Assembly (NCBI RefSeq): GCF_003013395.1
Contig: NZ_PXZM01000008.1
Span: forward strand, 1-64,000
From: Brevibacillus fortis
GTDB taxonomy: Bacteria > Bacillota > Bacilli > Brevibacillales > Brevibacillaceae
Direction: 5' to 3'
Length of the DNA: 64,000 nt
Shown in pieces: positions 17,550 through 27,249 of this stretch; the stretch's first letter is position 1, and the number at the start of each line of letters is the position of its first letter. Below the pieces are notes generated by a model. The model ran no database searches. It was not told the origin of the DNA and saw only the letters and a program-made list of their open reading frames with translations. The position numbers were made by a program, and so were the translations under genes.

Positions 17550-20126
17550 ATGAAAAAATTAGTGAACATGTCAGTAGCGACTGCGTTAAGTGTCGCACTA
17601 GTGATGGCAAACAACCAAACGATCTATGCTGCAGCACCACCTGCATCGAATGACTACTATTTAAGTAACCAGCTTCATTTGAGTCAGATTAGAGCTCATC
17701 AAGCTTGGTCAGTCGTAAATAGTAATGAACAGATTATCATCGCAGTGCTAGACTCCGGTGCGGATTATAAGCATCCTGATTTGAAGGACAACCTTCTGCC
17801 AGGTGTGAATCTTGTGAATCCCGGGAGGTCTGCCCAGGACGATAACGGACATGGAACAGAAGTAACTGGTGTACTGGCTGCTAGCGGGAATAACAGTATT
17901 GGTGTATCCGGTGTCTTGTGGAATGCCAAGGTTTTGCCTATTAAAGTTTTGGCCAAAAATGGAGATACTACGGTGCAGACTCTTGCTAAGGGTATCAATA
18001 CTGCCTTGGATCGTGGTGCCAAAGTCATCATGATGTCTCTCAGCAGTATGGCCTACTCCAAGGAATTGGCGAATGCTGTTCAACGAGCGGAAAGAAGCGG
18101 AGCTGTGCTGATTGCCGCAAGTGGCAATGAAAGCAGCCGTGTAGCATATCCAGCAGCATATCCTACAGTGATTGCCGTAGGCGCTGTAAGGGGTAACAAT
18201 GAAGTGATCTACCAGAGCAATACAGGGCCTGAGCTGAACCTAGTAGCACCTGGTTTCAACGTCTATACGACCAAGCTCGGGGGAAAATATGGTTCATTTA
18301 GCGGCACCTCAGCAGCAGCTCCTCAAGTAGCTGGCGCAGCAGCGCTCATACTTGCCCGTTATCCCAAGCTCAGCCCATTAGATGTGAGGCAATTGCTTTA
18401 TCAAACGGCTACTGATTTGGGGGAAAAGGGATGGGACCGGAAAACGGGCTACGGGTTGCTAAATGTCGATAAGGCCGTTCGATCGGCCCTATCCTACGAC
18501 TTTTTAGAGCCGAATAATCAGTCGTACTCAGCAAAAGCGTTCCCGATCGAGTCACAGATACGTGGGAATTTGGGGCCAAAAGACACGATAGACTGGTTCA
18601 AAATGGACATCCCTTACGATGGAAAGGTCAGCTTCACAGCGTCAGTGACTTCGGGTATTTCTTCAGCGATGGCAGCTACCTTTTACCCAGAGAATCGTAC
18701 GCCGATTACGCAGTACTTTGGGAATGGTGATACGATAACGGTTCCGGTCAAGGCGGGAACTATGAGTATCCGCTTAATGCGTAACGGAGGAGTCAACAAT
18801 GCGTTTACCTACGTGTTGACGAGCAAGTTTACCATCAATCCGGATCGTAACGAACCGAACGATACGCAAGAGACGGCAAGACCGCTCGTAGGTAATCAAA
18901 TCAGTGTAACAGGCAATTTTCACGATGAAGGGGATCAGGATTGGTTCTCCTACTATGTTCGTGAATACGGGCATTTGGATGTCTCCGTAGGCCCTGATAA
19001 CAAGCGTGTCGATCTGTTGCTGGGTATTGGTAAACAAGAGCCCGGGAAAAATACGGTTGTCTGGGACCCTAACTACGATAATGGAACGAAAGACAATCCA
19101 ACAGAGCGTGTCAAAAAAGAAGTTTCGCCGGGCAAGTATTACATCCGTGTGAGTGAGTACAATCGTAATGCGGTGAATGGTGAATATCAGCTGGATCTGG
19201 GATACACGCCCGTAAAAAAAGATTTTAATGAGCCGAATGACACCTATCAAAAAGCGTCTCCGCTAAGCGGTGGGTCAGTGATGTCAGGCACAATACCAAC
19301 GGCTACTGATTCCGACTGGTTCCAATTTACTGTGAATAGTGAATCGTATGTGACGTTCCGAGCGCCGTACATTCCTGTCGATAGCGGCTTCCGTTTCGCG
19401 CTCTATAGCGATCGGAACATGAACTATGCAATTGCTTCGACGAATGAGGTAGCGGAACTGTCTAACCGAGGAAACGACATTATCGGTTTGCGTTTGCAAC
19501 CAGGAAAATATTATGTGCGCCTCAATAGCGGTACTGCGTTCAAATATGAATCGTACCGACTCACGGTGACGCAACAGAAATTGATAGCGGGCTATCGCGA
19601 TATTTCGGATCACTGGGCGCGCTCGGAGATCGTCAGACTTAACTCTCGCGATATCGTAAATGGGTTCAATGACGCGACGTTCAAGCCCAATCAGGCTGTG
19701 ACCCGGGCAGAATTTTCGACGATGCTGCTTAAATCAATGCGTGCGACTGGTACCAAGGTAGCAACTGCCTATACAGGAAAAACGACCTTCAGGGATATGC
19801 CAAAAAGGCACTGGGCGTATAACAATCTAGGTGTAGCCTATCAATTAGGTATCTTGAAAGGATACCCGAAGAATGAAATGAAGCCGGATCAGCCGATATC
19901 GCGTGCAGAGATGGCGGTAATGATCGCGCGGGCACGTAATGTTTTACTGTATAACCACGGTACCACGAATTATCAGGATGTGCCGACAAGCCATTGGGCT
20001 TCTCCTGCCATTGAAGCTTTGACATCTAGGAATTGGCTAAGTGGGTACGGTTCTTCCTTTAAACCGAATGGAAGGGCAACTCGCGCCGAGGTTGTTGTTG
20101 TACTTTCCAAAGCCTATCAATTATAA
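17550..20126 (+). CDS. SLH-anchored subtilisin-family (S8) serine protease
   Basis: An 858-aa exported protease. The signal peptide is residues 1 to about 27. The catalytic domain shows all key residues: Asp68 in AVLDSGADYKHPDL, His101 in DDNGHGTEV, oxyanion Asn193 in ASGNESS, and Ser254 in SFSGTSAAAPQ. Three PPC-like beta domains follow, each with EPN(D/N) and a DWF core. Three SLH repeats (about 680-858) end the protein. ATG 17550 with GGAAGGA upstream is preferred over in-frame TTG 17517. It has no inhibitor-type propeptide of usual length: the mature domain begins almost directly after the signal. It probably processes proteins while bound to the wall near the S-layer; substrates are unknown. 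Confidence 0.9.
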   Translation: MKKLVNMSVATALSVALVMANNQTIYAAAPPASNDYYLSNQLHLSQIRAHQAWSVVNSNEQIIIAVLDSGADYKHPDLKDNLLPGVNLVNPGRSAQDDNGHGTEVTGVLAASGNNSIGVSGVLWNAKVLPIKVLAKNGDTTVQTLAKGINTALDRGAKVIMMSLSSMAYSKELANAVQRAERSGAVLIAASGNESSRVAYPAAYPTVIAVGAVRGNNEVIYQSNTGPELNLVAPGFNVYTTKLGGKYGSFSGTSAAAPQVAGAAALILARYPKLSPLDVRQLLYQTATDLGEKGWDRKTGYGLLNVDKAVRSALSYDFLEPNNQSYSAKAFPIESQIRGNLGPKDTIDWFKMDIPYDGKVSFTASVTSGISSAMAATFYPENRTPITQYFGNGDTITVPVKAGTMSIRLMRNGGVNNAFTYVLTSKFTINPDRNEPNDTQETARPLVGNQISVTGNFHDEGDQDWFSYYVREYGHLDVSVGPDNKRVDLLLGIGKQEPGKNTVVWDPNYDNGTKDNPTERVKKEVSPGKYYIRVSEYNRNAVNGEYQLDLGYTPVKKDFNEPNDTYQKASPLSGGSVMSGTIPTATDSDWFQFTVNSESYVTFRAPYIPVDSGFRFALYSDRNMNYAIASTNEVAELSNRGNDIIGLRLQPGKYYVRLNSGTAFKYESYRLTVTQQKLIAGYRDISDHWARSEIVRLNSRDIVNGFNDATFKPNQAVTRAEFSTMLLKSMRATGTKVATAYTGKTTFRDMPKRHWAYNNLGVAYQLGILKGYPKNEMKPDQPISRAEMAVMIARARNVLLYNHGTTNYQDVPTSHWASPAIEALTSRNWLSGYGSSFKPNGRATRAEVVVVLSKAYQL

Positions 20127-20141
20127 GTAAAATTTTTCCTA

Positions 20142-20170
20142 TTGACATCTCTGAAAAAAACAATTATTCT
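20142..20170 (+). promoter_or_regulatory. SigA-type promoter of metK
   Basis: Perfect TTGACA at 20142-20147, a 17-nt spacer, then TATTCT at 20165-20170, 18 nt before the riboswitch. Confidence 0.8.
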
Positions 20171-20187
20171 ATATTCCGTAATGGATA

Positions 20188-20348
20188 CTCTTATCCAGAG
20201 CAGGCGGAGGGACTGGCCCTATGAAGCCCGGCAACCGATCTAGAGCGGTGCTAACCAGCAGAACGGACATCTGTTCTGGCCGATAAGAGGATGAAGGAAG
20301 CAAAAAACGCTCAAACCTTTTCCTCCTAAAAGATGGAAAAGGTTTTTT
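20188..20348 (+). ncRNA. SAM-I (S-box) riboswitch with terminator, upstream of metK
   Basis: The P1 stem is CTCTTATC (20188-20195) paired with GATAAGAG (20282-20289). Between them are the S-box landmarks: CAGAGCAGGCGGAGGGACTGG, the GAAGCCCGGCAACC segment, and GGTGCTAACC. The expression platform is a terminator: AAACCTTTTCC (20313-20323) paired with GGAAAAGGTTT (20335-20345), then a T run. High S-adenosylmethionine should stop transcription before metK. Confidence 0.96.
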
Positions 20349-20422
20349 ATTTGCGTTTACGTAGATAAAATCCTAACTCGGCTACCACACTATTTGTATG
20401 AGGTCAAAGGAGGTATTTTCTC

Positions 20423-21628
20423 ATGGCTTTGCAAAAAGGTCGTCGTCTGTTTACATCCGAATCTGTAACCGAAGGACATCCGGATAAAATTTGTGACCAA
20501 ATTTCCGACTCCATCTTGGATGCGATCCTGTCCAAAGATCCAAACGCTCGCGTAGCTTGCGAAACTTCCGTAACTACTGGTTTGGTTCTCGTAGCAGGTG
20601 AAATCACTACAAACACGTATGTGGACATCCAAAAGCTCGTTCGTGAAACCATTCGTGAAATCGGTTATGACCGTGCGAAATTCGGTTTTGATGCTGACAC
20701 TTGCGGTGTTATTACTGCAATTGGCGAGCAGTCCGCTGACATTGCACTTGGTGTAGACCAAGCATTGGAAGCACGCGAAGGCAAAATGACTGACGCTGAG
20801 ATCGAAGCAATTGGTGCTGGTGACCAAGGTTTGATGTTTGGTTTTGCTTGCAATGAAACACCTGAGCTGATGCCACTTCCAATCAGCATGTCTCACCAAT
20901 TGGCTCGTCGTCTGACTGAAGTACGTAAAAACGGAACACTTGCTTACCTCCGTCCTGACGGAAAAACACAAGTAACCGTTGAGTACGATGGCGACAAACC
21001 AGTTCGCATCGACACAATCGTTATTTCTACCCAACACGCTCCTGAAACGACTTTGGAGCAAATCAAGCAAGATCTGGTTGAACAAGTAATCAAACCAGTT
21101 GTTCCAGCTGAACTGTTGGACGCTGAAACCAAATACTTCATCAACCCAACTGGCCGTTTCGTAATTGGCGGACCACAAGGGGATGCTGGCTTGACTGGCC
21201 GCAAAATCATCGTAGATACTTACGGCGGTTATGCTCGTCATGGCGGCGGTGCGTTCTCCGGTAAAGATCCAACTAAAGTTGACCGTTCCGGTGCTTACGC
21301 AGCTCGTTATGTAGCGAAAAACATCGTAGCTGCTGGCCTCGCAGACAAATGCGAAGTGCAAGTTGCTTACGCTATTGGTGTAGCACAACCAGTTTCCATC
21401 GCAGTAGATACATTCGGTACTGGTACCATTTCCGAAGAAGCTCTGGTGCAATTGGTTCGCAAACACTTTGACCTGCGTCCAGCTGGTATCATCAAGCAGC
21501 TCGACCTGCGTCGTCCTATCTACAAACAAACAGCTGCATATGGCCACTTCGGACGCAATGACCTGAATGTTCCTTGGGAGCAAACAGACAAGGCAGAAAT
21601 TCTGAAGCAAGAGGCTGCTCAATTGTAA
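20423..21628 (+). CDS. metK: S-adenosylmethionine synthetase
   Basis: A 401-aa cytoplasmic enzyme making SAM from methionine and ATP. Diagnostic motifs are [13 protein letters not shown] at the N-terminus, [12 protein letters not shown] in the middle, and [19 protein letters not shown] near residue 275. The length is standard. The AAGGAGG SD precedes ATG 20423. Control is by the upstream SAM riboswitch. Confidence 0.97.
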   Translation: MALQKGRRLFTSESVTEGHPDKICDQISDSILDAILSKDPNARVACETSVTTGLVLVAGEITTNTYVDIQKLVRETIREIGYDRAKFGFDADTCGVITAIGEQSADIALGVDQALEAREGKMTDAEIEAIGAGDQGLMFGFACNETPELMPLPISMSHQLARRLTEVRKNGTLAYLRPDGKTQVTVEYDGDKPVRIDTIVISTQHAPETTLEQIKQDLVEQVIKPVVPAELLDAETKYFINPTGRFVIGGPQGDAGLTGRKIIVDTYGGYARHGGGAFSGKDPTKVDRSGAYAARYVAKNIVAAGLADKCEVQVAYAIGVAQPVSIAVDTFGTGTISEEALVQLVRKHFDLRPAGIIKQLDLRRPIYKQTAAYGHFGRNDLNVPWEQTDKAEILKQEAAQL

Positions 21629-21644
21629 TATTCATGAACGACAT

Positions 21645-21683
21645 AAAAAGAGCCTGGTGTTGCTACTGGGCTCTTTTTCTTTT
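21645..21683 (+). terminator. terminator of metK
   Basis: AAAAAGAGCC at 21645-21654 pairs with GGGCTCTTTTT at 21668-21678 around the short loop, followed by CTTTTT. Confidence 0.85.
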
Positions 21684-21779
21684 TAGGAGCAAAGTCATCC
21701 AATTATTGGGTCAATTGTTGCACAGGAATTTGTAGGACTGTGTCGAATCTCCTAGTGAGGAAGTGGAGGAGGGGTTTTT

Positions 21780-22796
21780 TTGCCGAACAGAAGGCTCTTC
21801 CTGATCGTGTTTCTTACTTTTTTGTTTTTTGCAGTGGCTATTGGGTTGTTAGGCGAATCTTTTCTGGAAAAAAAGAATAAACAAGAAGTGCAACCTTTTC
21901 CCCAAGTAGATACGTCTATAAGCATAAGTGAGACAAAAAATGCTGAGCCAAACGTCACACCAAATGAAGAAGCAGCGGTTCAAACGAAAAAGTGGTATAA
22001 CAATCAGGTTGTGGTTTTGACGTACCATCATGTCACGGATCAATCGAATCAGCGGTATGTCATAGCTCCTGATCAATTTGCCCGACACATGAAATTTTTG
22101 CACGATAATGAACTGAATCCGATTTCGTTGGAGGAGTTCCTGCGATTTATGGAGACGGGTACCTTACCGACTGAGAATGCTGTTTTGATTACGTTTGACG
22201 ATGGGTATGAGAGTTACTACACAGAAGCATTTCCGATCTTACGTACATACGGCTACCCTTCAGTGAACTTCGCGATTGCGGGGCGCTTAAGAGATGTAGC
22301 TGATCGAAAACGGGAGAATATGACGCCACCACTTACGCGTCAACAGGTTAACCAAATGATTCATTCGGGACTGGTTACGATCGGGTCCCATACGTACAGT
22401 CTGCATGAAGAGGAAGAACGAAATGAGTGGGGCGATCTCGGCCCAGAAACAGCTCCGGTCTTTCTGAAAGACTTGCAGCGTTTAGAGGAAGAAAAAGAAT
22501 ACAGGGACCGCCTCTATGTGGATTTCAGTATATCTCGCGTCAGTTTAAGCGAATGGATGAAGCAAGAGGTCGATGTCATCTCGTTGCCATTTGGCTACAC
22601 AAGTCCAATCGTACTGGAGACAGCTCGTCAAGCTGGCTACCGCTATGTATTTACATCCAATCGTGGATTCGTAAAACAGGGAACAGATCCGTTTGCCATT
22701 CCACGCAATGACATGGGACTGCGAGATGTTGAAGAAGAGCACCTCCAACAGTTGTTCACGAAGGCTAAAAATGAGTTTGAAGGAGAGCAATCATGA
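21780..22796 (+). CDS. membrane-anchored polysaccharide deacetylase (NodB family)
   Basis: A 338-aa protein with one N-terminal membrane segment (about residues 6-25), a variable linker, then a NodB deacetylase domain (about 75-300). Motif 1 is ITFDDGYESYY, with the catalytic base and a metal-binding Asp. Motif 2 is IGSHTYSLH, with the metal His residues. VLTYHHV opens the domain. It is likely to remove N-acetyl groups from peptidoglycan or another wall glycan. The TTG start at 21780 has GGAGGAGGGG upstream. The stop overlaps the degS start, so it is translationally coupled to the two-component system. Confidence 0.85.
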   Translation: MPNRRLFLIVFLTFLFFAVAIGLLGESFLEKKNKQEVQPFPQVDTSISISETKNAEPNVTPNEEAAVQTKKWYNNQVVVLTYHHVTDQSNQRYVIAPDQFARHMKFLHDNELNPISLEEFLRFMETGTLPTENAVLITFDDGYESYYTEAFPILRTYGYPSVNFAIAGRLRDVADRKRENMTPPLTRQQVNQMIHSGLVTIGSHTYSLHEEEERNEWGDLGPETAPVFLKDLQRLEEEKEYRDRLYVDFSISRVSLSEWMKQEVDVISLPFGYTSPIVLETARQAGYRYVFTSNRGFVKQGTDPFAIPRNDMGLRDVEEEHLQQLFTKAKNEFEGEQS

Positions 22797-23935
22797 ACAA
22801 AGCGATAGACATCAGCGTGCTGGACGGGGTGATCAAGCGAACGATTGAAACCGTAGAAACGAGTAAAACCCAAATATTTGATATAGCTGAAAACGCCAGA
22901 CAGCATGGCAACTCATTGAAGTTTGATTTACATGAACTACGGCAAGAAATCTCCAAGGTGATTCAAAAAGTCGACGCGCTCGAACTCGCGTATCGCAAAT
23001 CGCGCAACAAGCTCGTCTTGGTCAGTCGTAATTTTCATATGTACACGGAGGAAGATATCCGGGTTGCTTATGAAGAGGCGAGCCGTATTCAGGTAGAACT
23101 GTCCATTTACCGCGAGCGGGAAAATAATTTGAAGCGCAGAAGAAATGATTTGGAGCGTCAGCTGCGTACCTTGGAAGAAACCATCGTCCGTGCGGAAAAG
23201 CTGGTTTCTCAAATGGGCGTTGTGCTTGGTTACTTAACGGGTGACTTAAGCAAGATAGGCGAGGCGCTGGAATCGGCGAAGCAGCATCAGTTGATGGGCC
23301 TAAAGGTAATTCAGGCTCAGGAAGAAGAGCGCAAGCGTGTGGCACGCGAGATTCACGACGGTCCAGCTCAATCGATGGCGAATGTCGTGCTGCGTTCGGA
23401 AATTGTAGAGCGTATGTTGAAGAACGAGCGCATTTTGGAAGCGCAAATGGAACTGCACGAGCTGAAGGAAATGGTACGCTTGAGTTTGGCAGATGTTCGA
23501 CGTATTATTTTTGATTTGCGTCCAATGGCATTAGATGACTTAGGGCTAGTACCTACCTTGCAAAAATATATTCAAACGTGCGAAGAGCGTATTCAGTCTT
23601 CCATCGATCTGGTAGTATTTGGTGTGGAGCCTCCTTTGCGCAGTTCAGTAAAGGCTGCGATCTTCCGTTTGGTTCAAGAATGTCTGAACAATGTGGAGAA
23701 GCATGCAGGCGCTTCGACGGTTCAAGTGAAGCTGGAATTTGTACAAGATTCGTTAAGTCTTGTCGTCAAAGACGATGGGGTCGGATTCGATCTGGAAAAA
23801 CGCATGGCGAATGGCAACTCTTTTGGACTCTTGGGAATGCGTGAGCGTGTACAGCTCTTAGAGGGCAGTGTCGAGATGCAATCAGCTCCGGGAGAAGGAA
23901 CCAAGGTTATATTCCAAATACCGATAAAAATGTGA
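22793..23935 (+). CDS. degS: sensor histidine kinase DegS
   Basis: A 380-aa cytoplasmic kinase. The N-terminal DegS sensor domain is largely coiled coil (about 45-180). The HisKA_3 box carries the phosphoacceptor His188 in AREIHDGPAQSMAN. The HATPase part (about 280-380) has ECLNNVEKHAG and DDGVGFD. Domain order and His position match B. subtilis DegS. ATG 22793 overlaps the upstream gene by 4 nt. It phosphorylates DegU, encoded 33 bp downstream. In Bacillus this pair controls exoenzymes, motility and competence, which fits the neighbours. Confidence 0.95.
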   Translation: MNKAIDISVLDGVIKRTIETVETSKTQIFDIAENARQHGNSLKFDLHELRQEISKVIQKVDALELAYRKSRNKLVLVSRNFHMYTEEDIRVAYEEASRIQVELSIYRERENNLKRRRNDLERQLRTLEETIVRAEKLVSQMGVVLGYLTGDLSKIGEALESAKQHQLMGLKVIQAQEEERKRVAREIHDGPAQSMANVVLRSEIVERMLKNERILEAQMELHELKEMVRLSLADVRRIIFDLRPMALDDLGLVPTLQKYIQTCEERIQSSIDLVVFGVEPPLRSSVKAAIFRLVQECLNNVEKHAGASTVQVKLEFVQDSLSLVVKDDGVGFDLEKRMANGNSFGLLGMRERVQLLEGSVEMQSAPGEGTKVIFQIPIKM

Positions 23936-23968
23936 CATGATACGTAAATAAGTACTGGGGGATGAACC

Positions 23969-24676
23969 ATGGATAAGAGACAGCAAGAACTCCGCATCGT
24001 GATTGTGGATGACCATCAATTGTTTCGCGAAGGCGTAAAACGGATATTGGAAATGGAAGAAGATTTCAAGGTGGTCGGGGAAGGTGCGGACGGAGGAGAA
24101 GCCACAGTATTGGCGGAAGAGCACAAGCCGGACGTCTTGTTGATGGATATTAACATGCCAAACATAAATGGCGTCTCTGCTGCAGAAAATGTGATTTCTG
24201 TAAGCCCTTCTACTCGTGTGATTATGCTCTCGATTCATGATGATGAGGGATATGTGTATCGTACCCTCCGTGCTGGAGCATCTGGCTACTTGCTGAAGGA
24301 AATGGGAACGTCAGACCTCGTTGACGCTGTACGTGTAGTGGCGAGCGGCGGTGCATACATACATCCAAAGGTGACGGGCAAGCTGATTGAAGAATTCCGT
24401 CGTTTGAGCGAGCAGGAAGGGACGGCAGAGCGTAGCTTCTCCGTAGATGAATCGCAAGCTATCGATCCAAAAGTGATCGAATCGCTCACCCGTCGCGAGC
24501 GGGAAGTATTGCAACTGATGGCAGAAGGGAAAAGCAATCGTGCCATCGGGGAATTCTTATTTATTAGTGAAAAGACGGTTAAAAATCACGTTAGTAGCAT
24601 TTTGCAAAAGCTAAATGTCCAAGACCGGACACAAGCTGTTGTCATCTCCATTAAAAACGGCTGGGTGAAACTGTAG
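23969..24676 (+). CDS. degU: response regulator DegU
   Basis: A 235-aa NarL/FixJ-type regulator. The receiver domain has the acidic pair in VIVDDH and phospho-acceptor Asp60 in VLLMDINMP. The C-terminal LuxR-type HTH reads [18 protein letters not shown] through [16 protein letters not shown]. It acts with DegS. The TAG stop (24674-24676) lies inside a perfect 16-bp palindrome. Confidence 0.96.
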   Translation: MDKRQQELRIVIVDDHQLFREGVKRILEMEEDFKVVGEGADGGEATVLAEEHKPDVLLMDINMPNINGVSAAENVISVSPSTRVIMLSIHDDEGYVYRTLRAGASGYLLKEMGTSDLVDAVRVVASGGAYIHPKVTGKLIEEFRRLSEQEGTAERSFSVDESQAIDPKVIESLTRREREVLQLMAEGKSNRAIGEFLFISEKTVKNHVSSILQKLNVQDRTQAVVISIKNGWVKL

Positions 24677-24689
24677 GAAGCGCTTCCTA
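24674..24689. promoter_or_regulatory. perfect 16-bp palindrome after degU
   Basis: TAGGAAGCGCTTCCTA reads the same on both strands and overlaps the degU stop codon. Its GAAGCGCTTC core matches the centre of CcpA cre operators, but the outer bases do not fit well. No T run follows, so it is not a terminator. Confidence 0.4.
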
Positions 24690-24745
24690 TTTGCACTCTG
24701 TTCAAGCCGTGCGGCATACCTTGGTATAGGAGGAGGTATGACCGT

Positions 24746-25111
24746 ATGGAAGAGCTGATTGTATGGCTTTTAGCAGCATTTGGCTGCTCCTCTTTGTTGG
24801 TAATGATCGCGGAGCGCTGGAACAATCGGACGAAAAGCGCGAGCGAGCTCCCGCATGAGCATTATCGATTGCTGGTGCGCAATTCGGAACAGGTGCTGGA
24901 ACGTGTAGTGAGGAGTCTGCTGTTTCGTTCGTATTGGAGTGGCAGACCTATCCGAATTACCTTGATAGATGATGGATCTGACGATGATACAAAACAGATG
25001 ACAGCCGTCTTGAATCGTTATCCGTACGGCCATTGTTTGGGTGACGTACAGGAGGAGATGACGGCTGGAACCATCGTCATTGATCTGCGGGAGAAAAAAG
25101 AGGGAGCATAA
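24746..25111 (+). CDS. small membrane-anchored protein of unknown function
   Basis: A 121-aa protein with one N-terminal hydrophobic segment (about residues 3-22) and a basic-acidic cytoplasmic-type body. The segment RPIRITLIDDGSDDDT resembles the UDP-sugar-binding DDGS motif of family-2 glycosyltransferases, but the protein is far too short to be one. It has a good SD (AGGAGGAGG). It lies between degU and the comF operon and ends at a weak terminator. I do not recognise the family beyond that. Confidence 0.6.
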   Translation: MEELIVWLLAAFGCSSLLVMIAERWNNRTKSASELPHEHYRLLVRNSEQVLERVVRSLLFRSYWSGRPIRITLIDDGSDDDTKQMTAVLNRYPYGHCLGDVQEEMTAGTIVIDLREKKEGA

Positions 25112-25136
25112 AAGTTTGTTGAGCGTAAATATTACG

Positions 25137-25168
25137 AGCTGTCGACAATAGATCGGCGGCTTTTTTAT
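25137..25168 (+). terminator. terminator before the comF operon
   Basis: AGCTGTCGA at 25137-25145 pairs with TCGGCGGCT at 25153-25161 (two G-U pairs), followed by TTTTTTATTT. Confidence 0.6.
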
Positions 25169-25260
25169 TTTTCTGCGGCCTAATTCGGGTTTCGAAATTT
25201 ATTTGCCGGACCTGTCTGTCTTTTTGCACACTAAGGGCAAGAAGGCAGAGGAGTGAGCGT

Positions 25261-27249
25261 ATGCGTGAGTATTTGCTGTATATCAAAGCTTGCGGCGGAT
25301 CAATACCACAGGTGCAGACTTATGTTACGCCGAGCTTTTCTGTAGATCGTTCTTTTTGGCAGGAGCGAGAAGGATGTGTCCTGCATGTCATCGGGAAAAC
25401 GTCATCGCTTGCTCTGGCTTTTTCGTTGCGTGCGAAGGTGAACGGGTACTTGATGGAACAAGTCGGTAAAGGACGGATGCTGACTGAAGGATATGTAAAA
25501 GAGTTGAGAGCGCTGGCGGTAAGTAGTGTGTGCGAAGCGAGCAGCTTATATGGACGGGAAGCAGTGAGTGTACAGGACCGCCTAGAGCAGGGGTGGTTTT
25601 CTTGGGAGCCAATCGAGGAGAGTGTGGAAGTTTCGTATCGAGGTGGCAAAGAATCGCGGAAATGGACGGGTGCACAGTTGGGCTTTTTGGGTGGTCGCGA
25701 GCTTCTTCGAAGGAGCTCATCTCGAGAGAATCTACAAGAAGCTGTTTTGAACGAGCTTTTGGACGGGCGTGCGCTCCTTTGGGACGAAATAGAGACCTTG
25801 CTGAAAAAGCGAGGGGCGGACGCGCAGGATTTGTTAGCCATTTTGCATTCATTCGTGCTTGCAAACAAAGCGGAATGGCGACCTGGCATTCGTCTTGCGG
25901 TTACAAAAGGATGGTGGCGCAAGCAGCTGGAGTTGGTTTGTGAACGCTGCGGAAGTGCAGGAGCGAAGGTGGAGTTTACTTATTGTCACACGTGTGAGCA
26001 AGGCTGCGCTTATTGTACAGCTTGTTTAGGGATGGGCAGGAGTAAATGTTGCACGCCGTATTTTTTAATGGATGTAGGGGAATCCCTTATCCGAAGCGCA
26101 GACCACTTGCAGAACGTGGCGAGATTGGAGTGGGCGGGGAATTATTCGGCAGATCAATCGCGGGCAGCTGAGCGAGCGCGTTGCTTTGTAGCCAATCCGA
26201 GACCAGGGCTATCGGAGTTTTTGATTTGGGCAGTTTGTGGAGCGGGTAAAACGGAATTGTTATTCCCTTCTGTTACGGAGGCACTTGCTGCTGGCGGTCG
26301 CGTTTTGATTGCGACCCCTCGAAAAGATGTCGTGTTGGAGTTGGCTCCGCGTATTCAGCGAGTCTTTCCCGGGGCTAAAGTGATTGCCGTCCACGGTTCG
26401 AGCTCGGAGAAGTGGGAAGAGAGTGACATCACGATTGCGACCACGCATCAGGTCATGCGCTACCATAGGCGATTTTTGCTGGTGGTTCTCGACGAGGTCG
26501 ATGCTTTCCCTTATCATAATGATCCTATTTTGTATCGCGCTTTATCTAGAGCAGTGAAAAAGAATGGGAAGCTCCTCTATTTAAGCGCGACACCTCCGGG
26601 ATATTTGCAAAAGCGGCTCGTAGGAAAAGGACGCCCCACCTTAGGCTCGTCTGGCGTGATACCGCTATTCTCTGATACGCATGTTTTGTTGCCTGGACGC
26701 TATCATGGAGCTGCGCTTCCTGTTCCTAAGATTCTCACCGTACAAGGCTTACATAAGCGCGTTCAGAAGAATCGTGTCGTGGCACCGTTTATAGAAGCAA
26801 TAAGTACCTCTCTGAATGAAGACCGGCAAGTTTTTGTGTTTGTCCCGCGCGTTGATGAAATTGACAGGGTGCTGTCGTACCTCCAAAAGTGGCTTCCTGC
26901 TCACGCAGAGGAGATGGACGGTGTCCACGCAGCAGACCCTATGCGGGAGGAGAAGGTCCTCGCATTTCGAGAAAAACGTTATACCGTCATGGTGACGACA
27001 ACGATTCTGGAGCGGGGTGTGACCATACCAAAAAGTGACGTAGTAGTGGTAGGTGCGGAGGCACCTGTATTTGACGAGGCGTCATTGGTACAGATAGCAG
27101 GCCGAGTAGGACGGTCTGTTGATGATACGACCGGTAGCGTTCTATTTTTGCAAGCAGAACGCGCTACTTCCCCAACGCGGGCTGTCAGACAGATTTCACA
27201 GATGAACAACTTGGCTCAAAAGCTCGCGGAACAAAGAGGCCTTTCATGA
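25261..27249 (+). CDS. comFA: late-competence DNA helicase ComFA, long form
   Basis: A 662-aa DEAD-type translocase involved in taking up single-stranded DNA during transformation. A zinc-finger block near residues 223-262 has repeated CxxC pairs (CERCGSAG, CHTCEQGC, YCTAC). Helicase motifs follow: AVCGAGKTE (Walker A, about 325), VVLDEVDAFPY (DEVD), LYLSATPP, and QIAGRVGRS (motif VI). B. subtilis ComFA is about 460 aa; the extra roughly 200 N-terminal residues show no motif I recognise. The stop overlaps comFC by 4 nt. Confidence 0.88.
   Translation: MREYLLYIKACGGSIPQVQTYVTPSFSVDRSFWQEREGCVLHVIGKTSSLALAFSLRAKVNGYLMEQVGKGRMLTEGYVKELRALAVSSVCEASSLYGREAVSVQDRLEQGWFSWEPIEESVEVSYRGGKESRKWTGAQLGFLGGRELLRRSSSRENLQEAVLNELLDGRALLWDEIETLLKKRGADAQDLLAILHSFVLANKAEWRPGIRLAVTKGWWRKQLELVCERCGSAGAKVEFTYCHTCEQGCAYCTACLGMGRSKCCTPYFLMDVGESLIRSADHLQNVARLEWAGNYSADQSRAAERARCFVANPRPGLSEFLIWAVCGAGKTELLFPSVTEALAAGGRVLIATPRKDVVLELAPRIQRVFPGAKVIAVHGSSSEKWEESDITIATTHQVMRYHRRFLLVVLDEVDAFPYHNDPILYRALSRAVKKNGKLLYLSATPPGYLQKRLVGKGRPTLGSSGVIPLFSDTHVLLPGRYHGAALPVPKILTVQGLHKRVQKNRVVAPFIEAISTSLNEDRQVFVFVPRVDEIDRVLSYLQKWLPAHAEEMDGVHAADPMREEKVLAFREKRYTVMVTTTILERGVTIPKSDVVVVGAEAPVFDEASLVQIAGRVGRSVDDTTGSVLFLQAERATSPTRAVRQISQMNNLAQKLAEQRGLS

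Noticed and set aside
20390..21622. 410-aa open frame opposite metK
   Set aside because: metK is certain on the plus strand; the antisense product has no domain and no SD.
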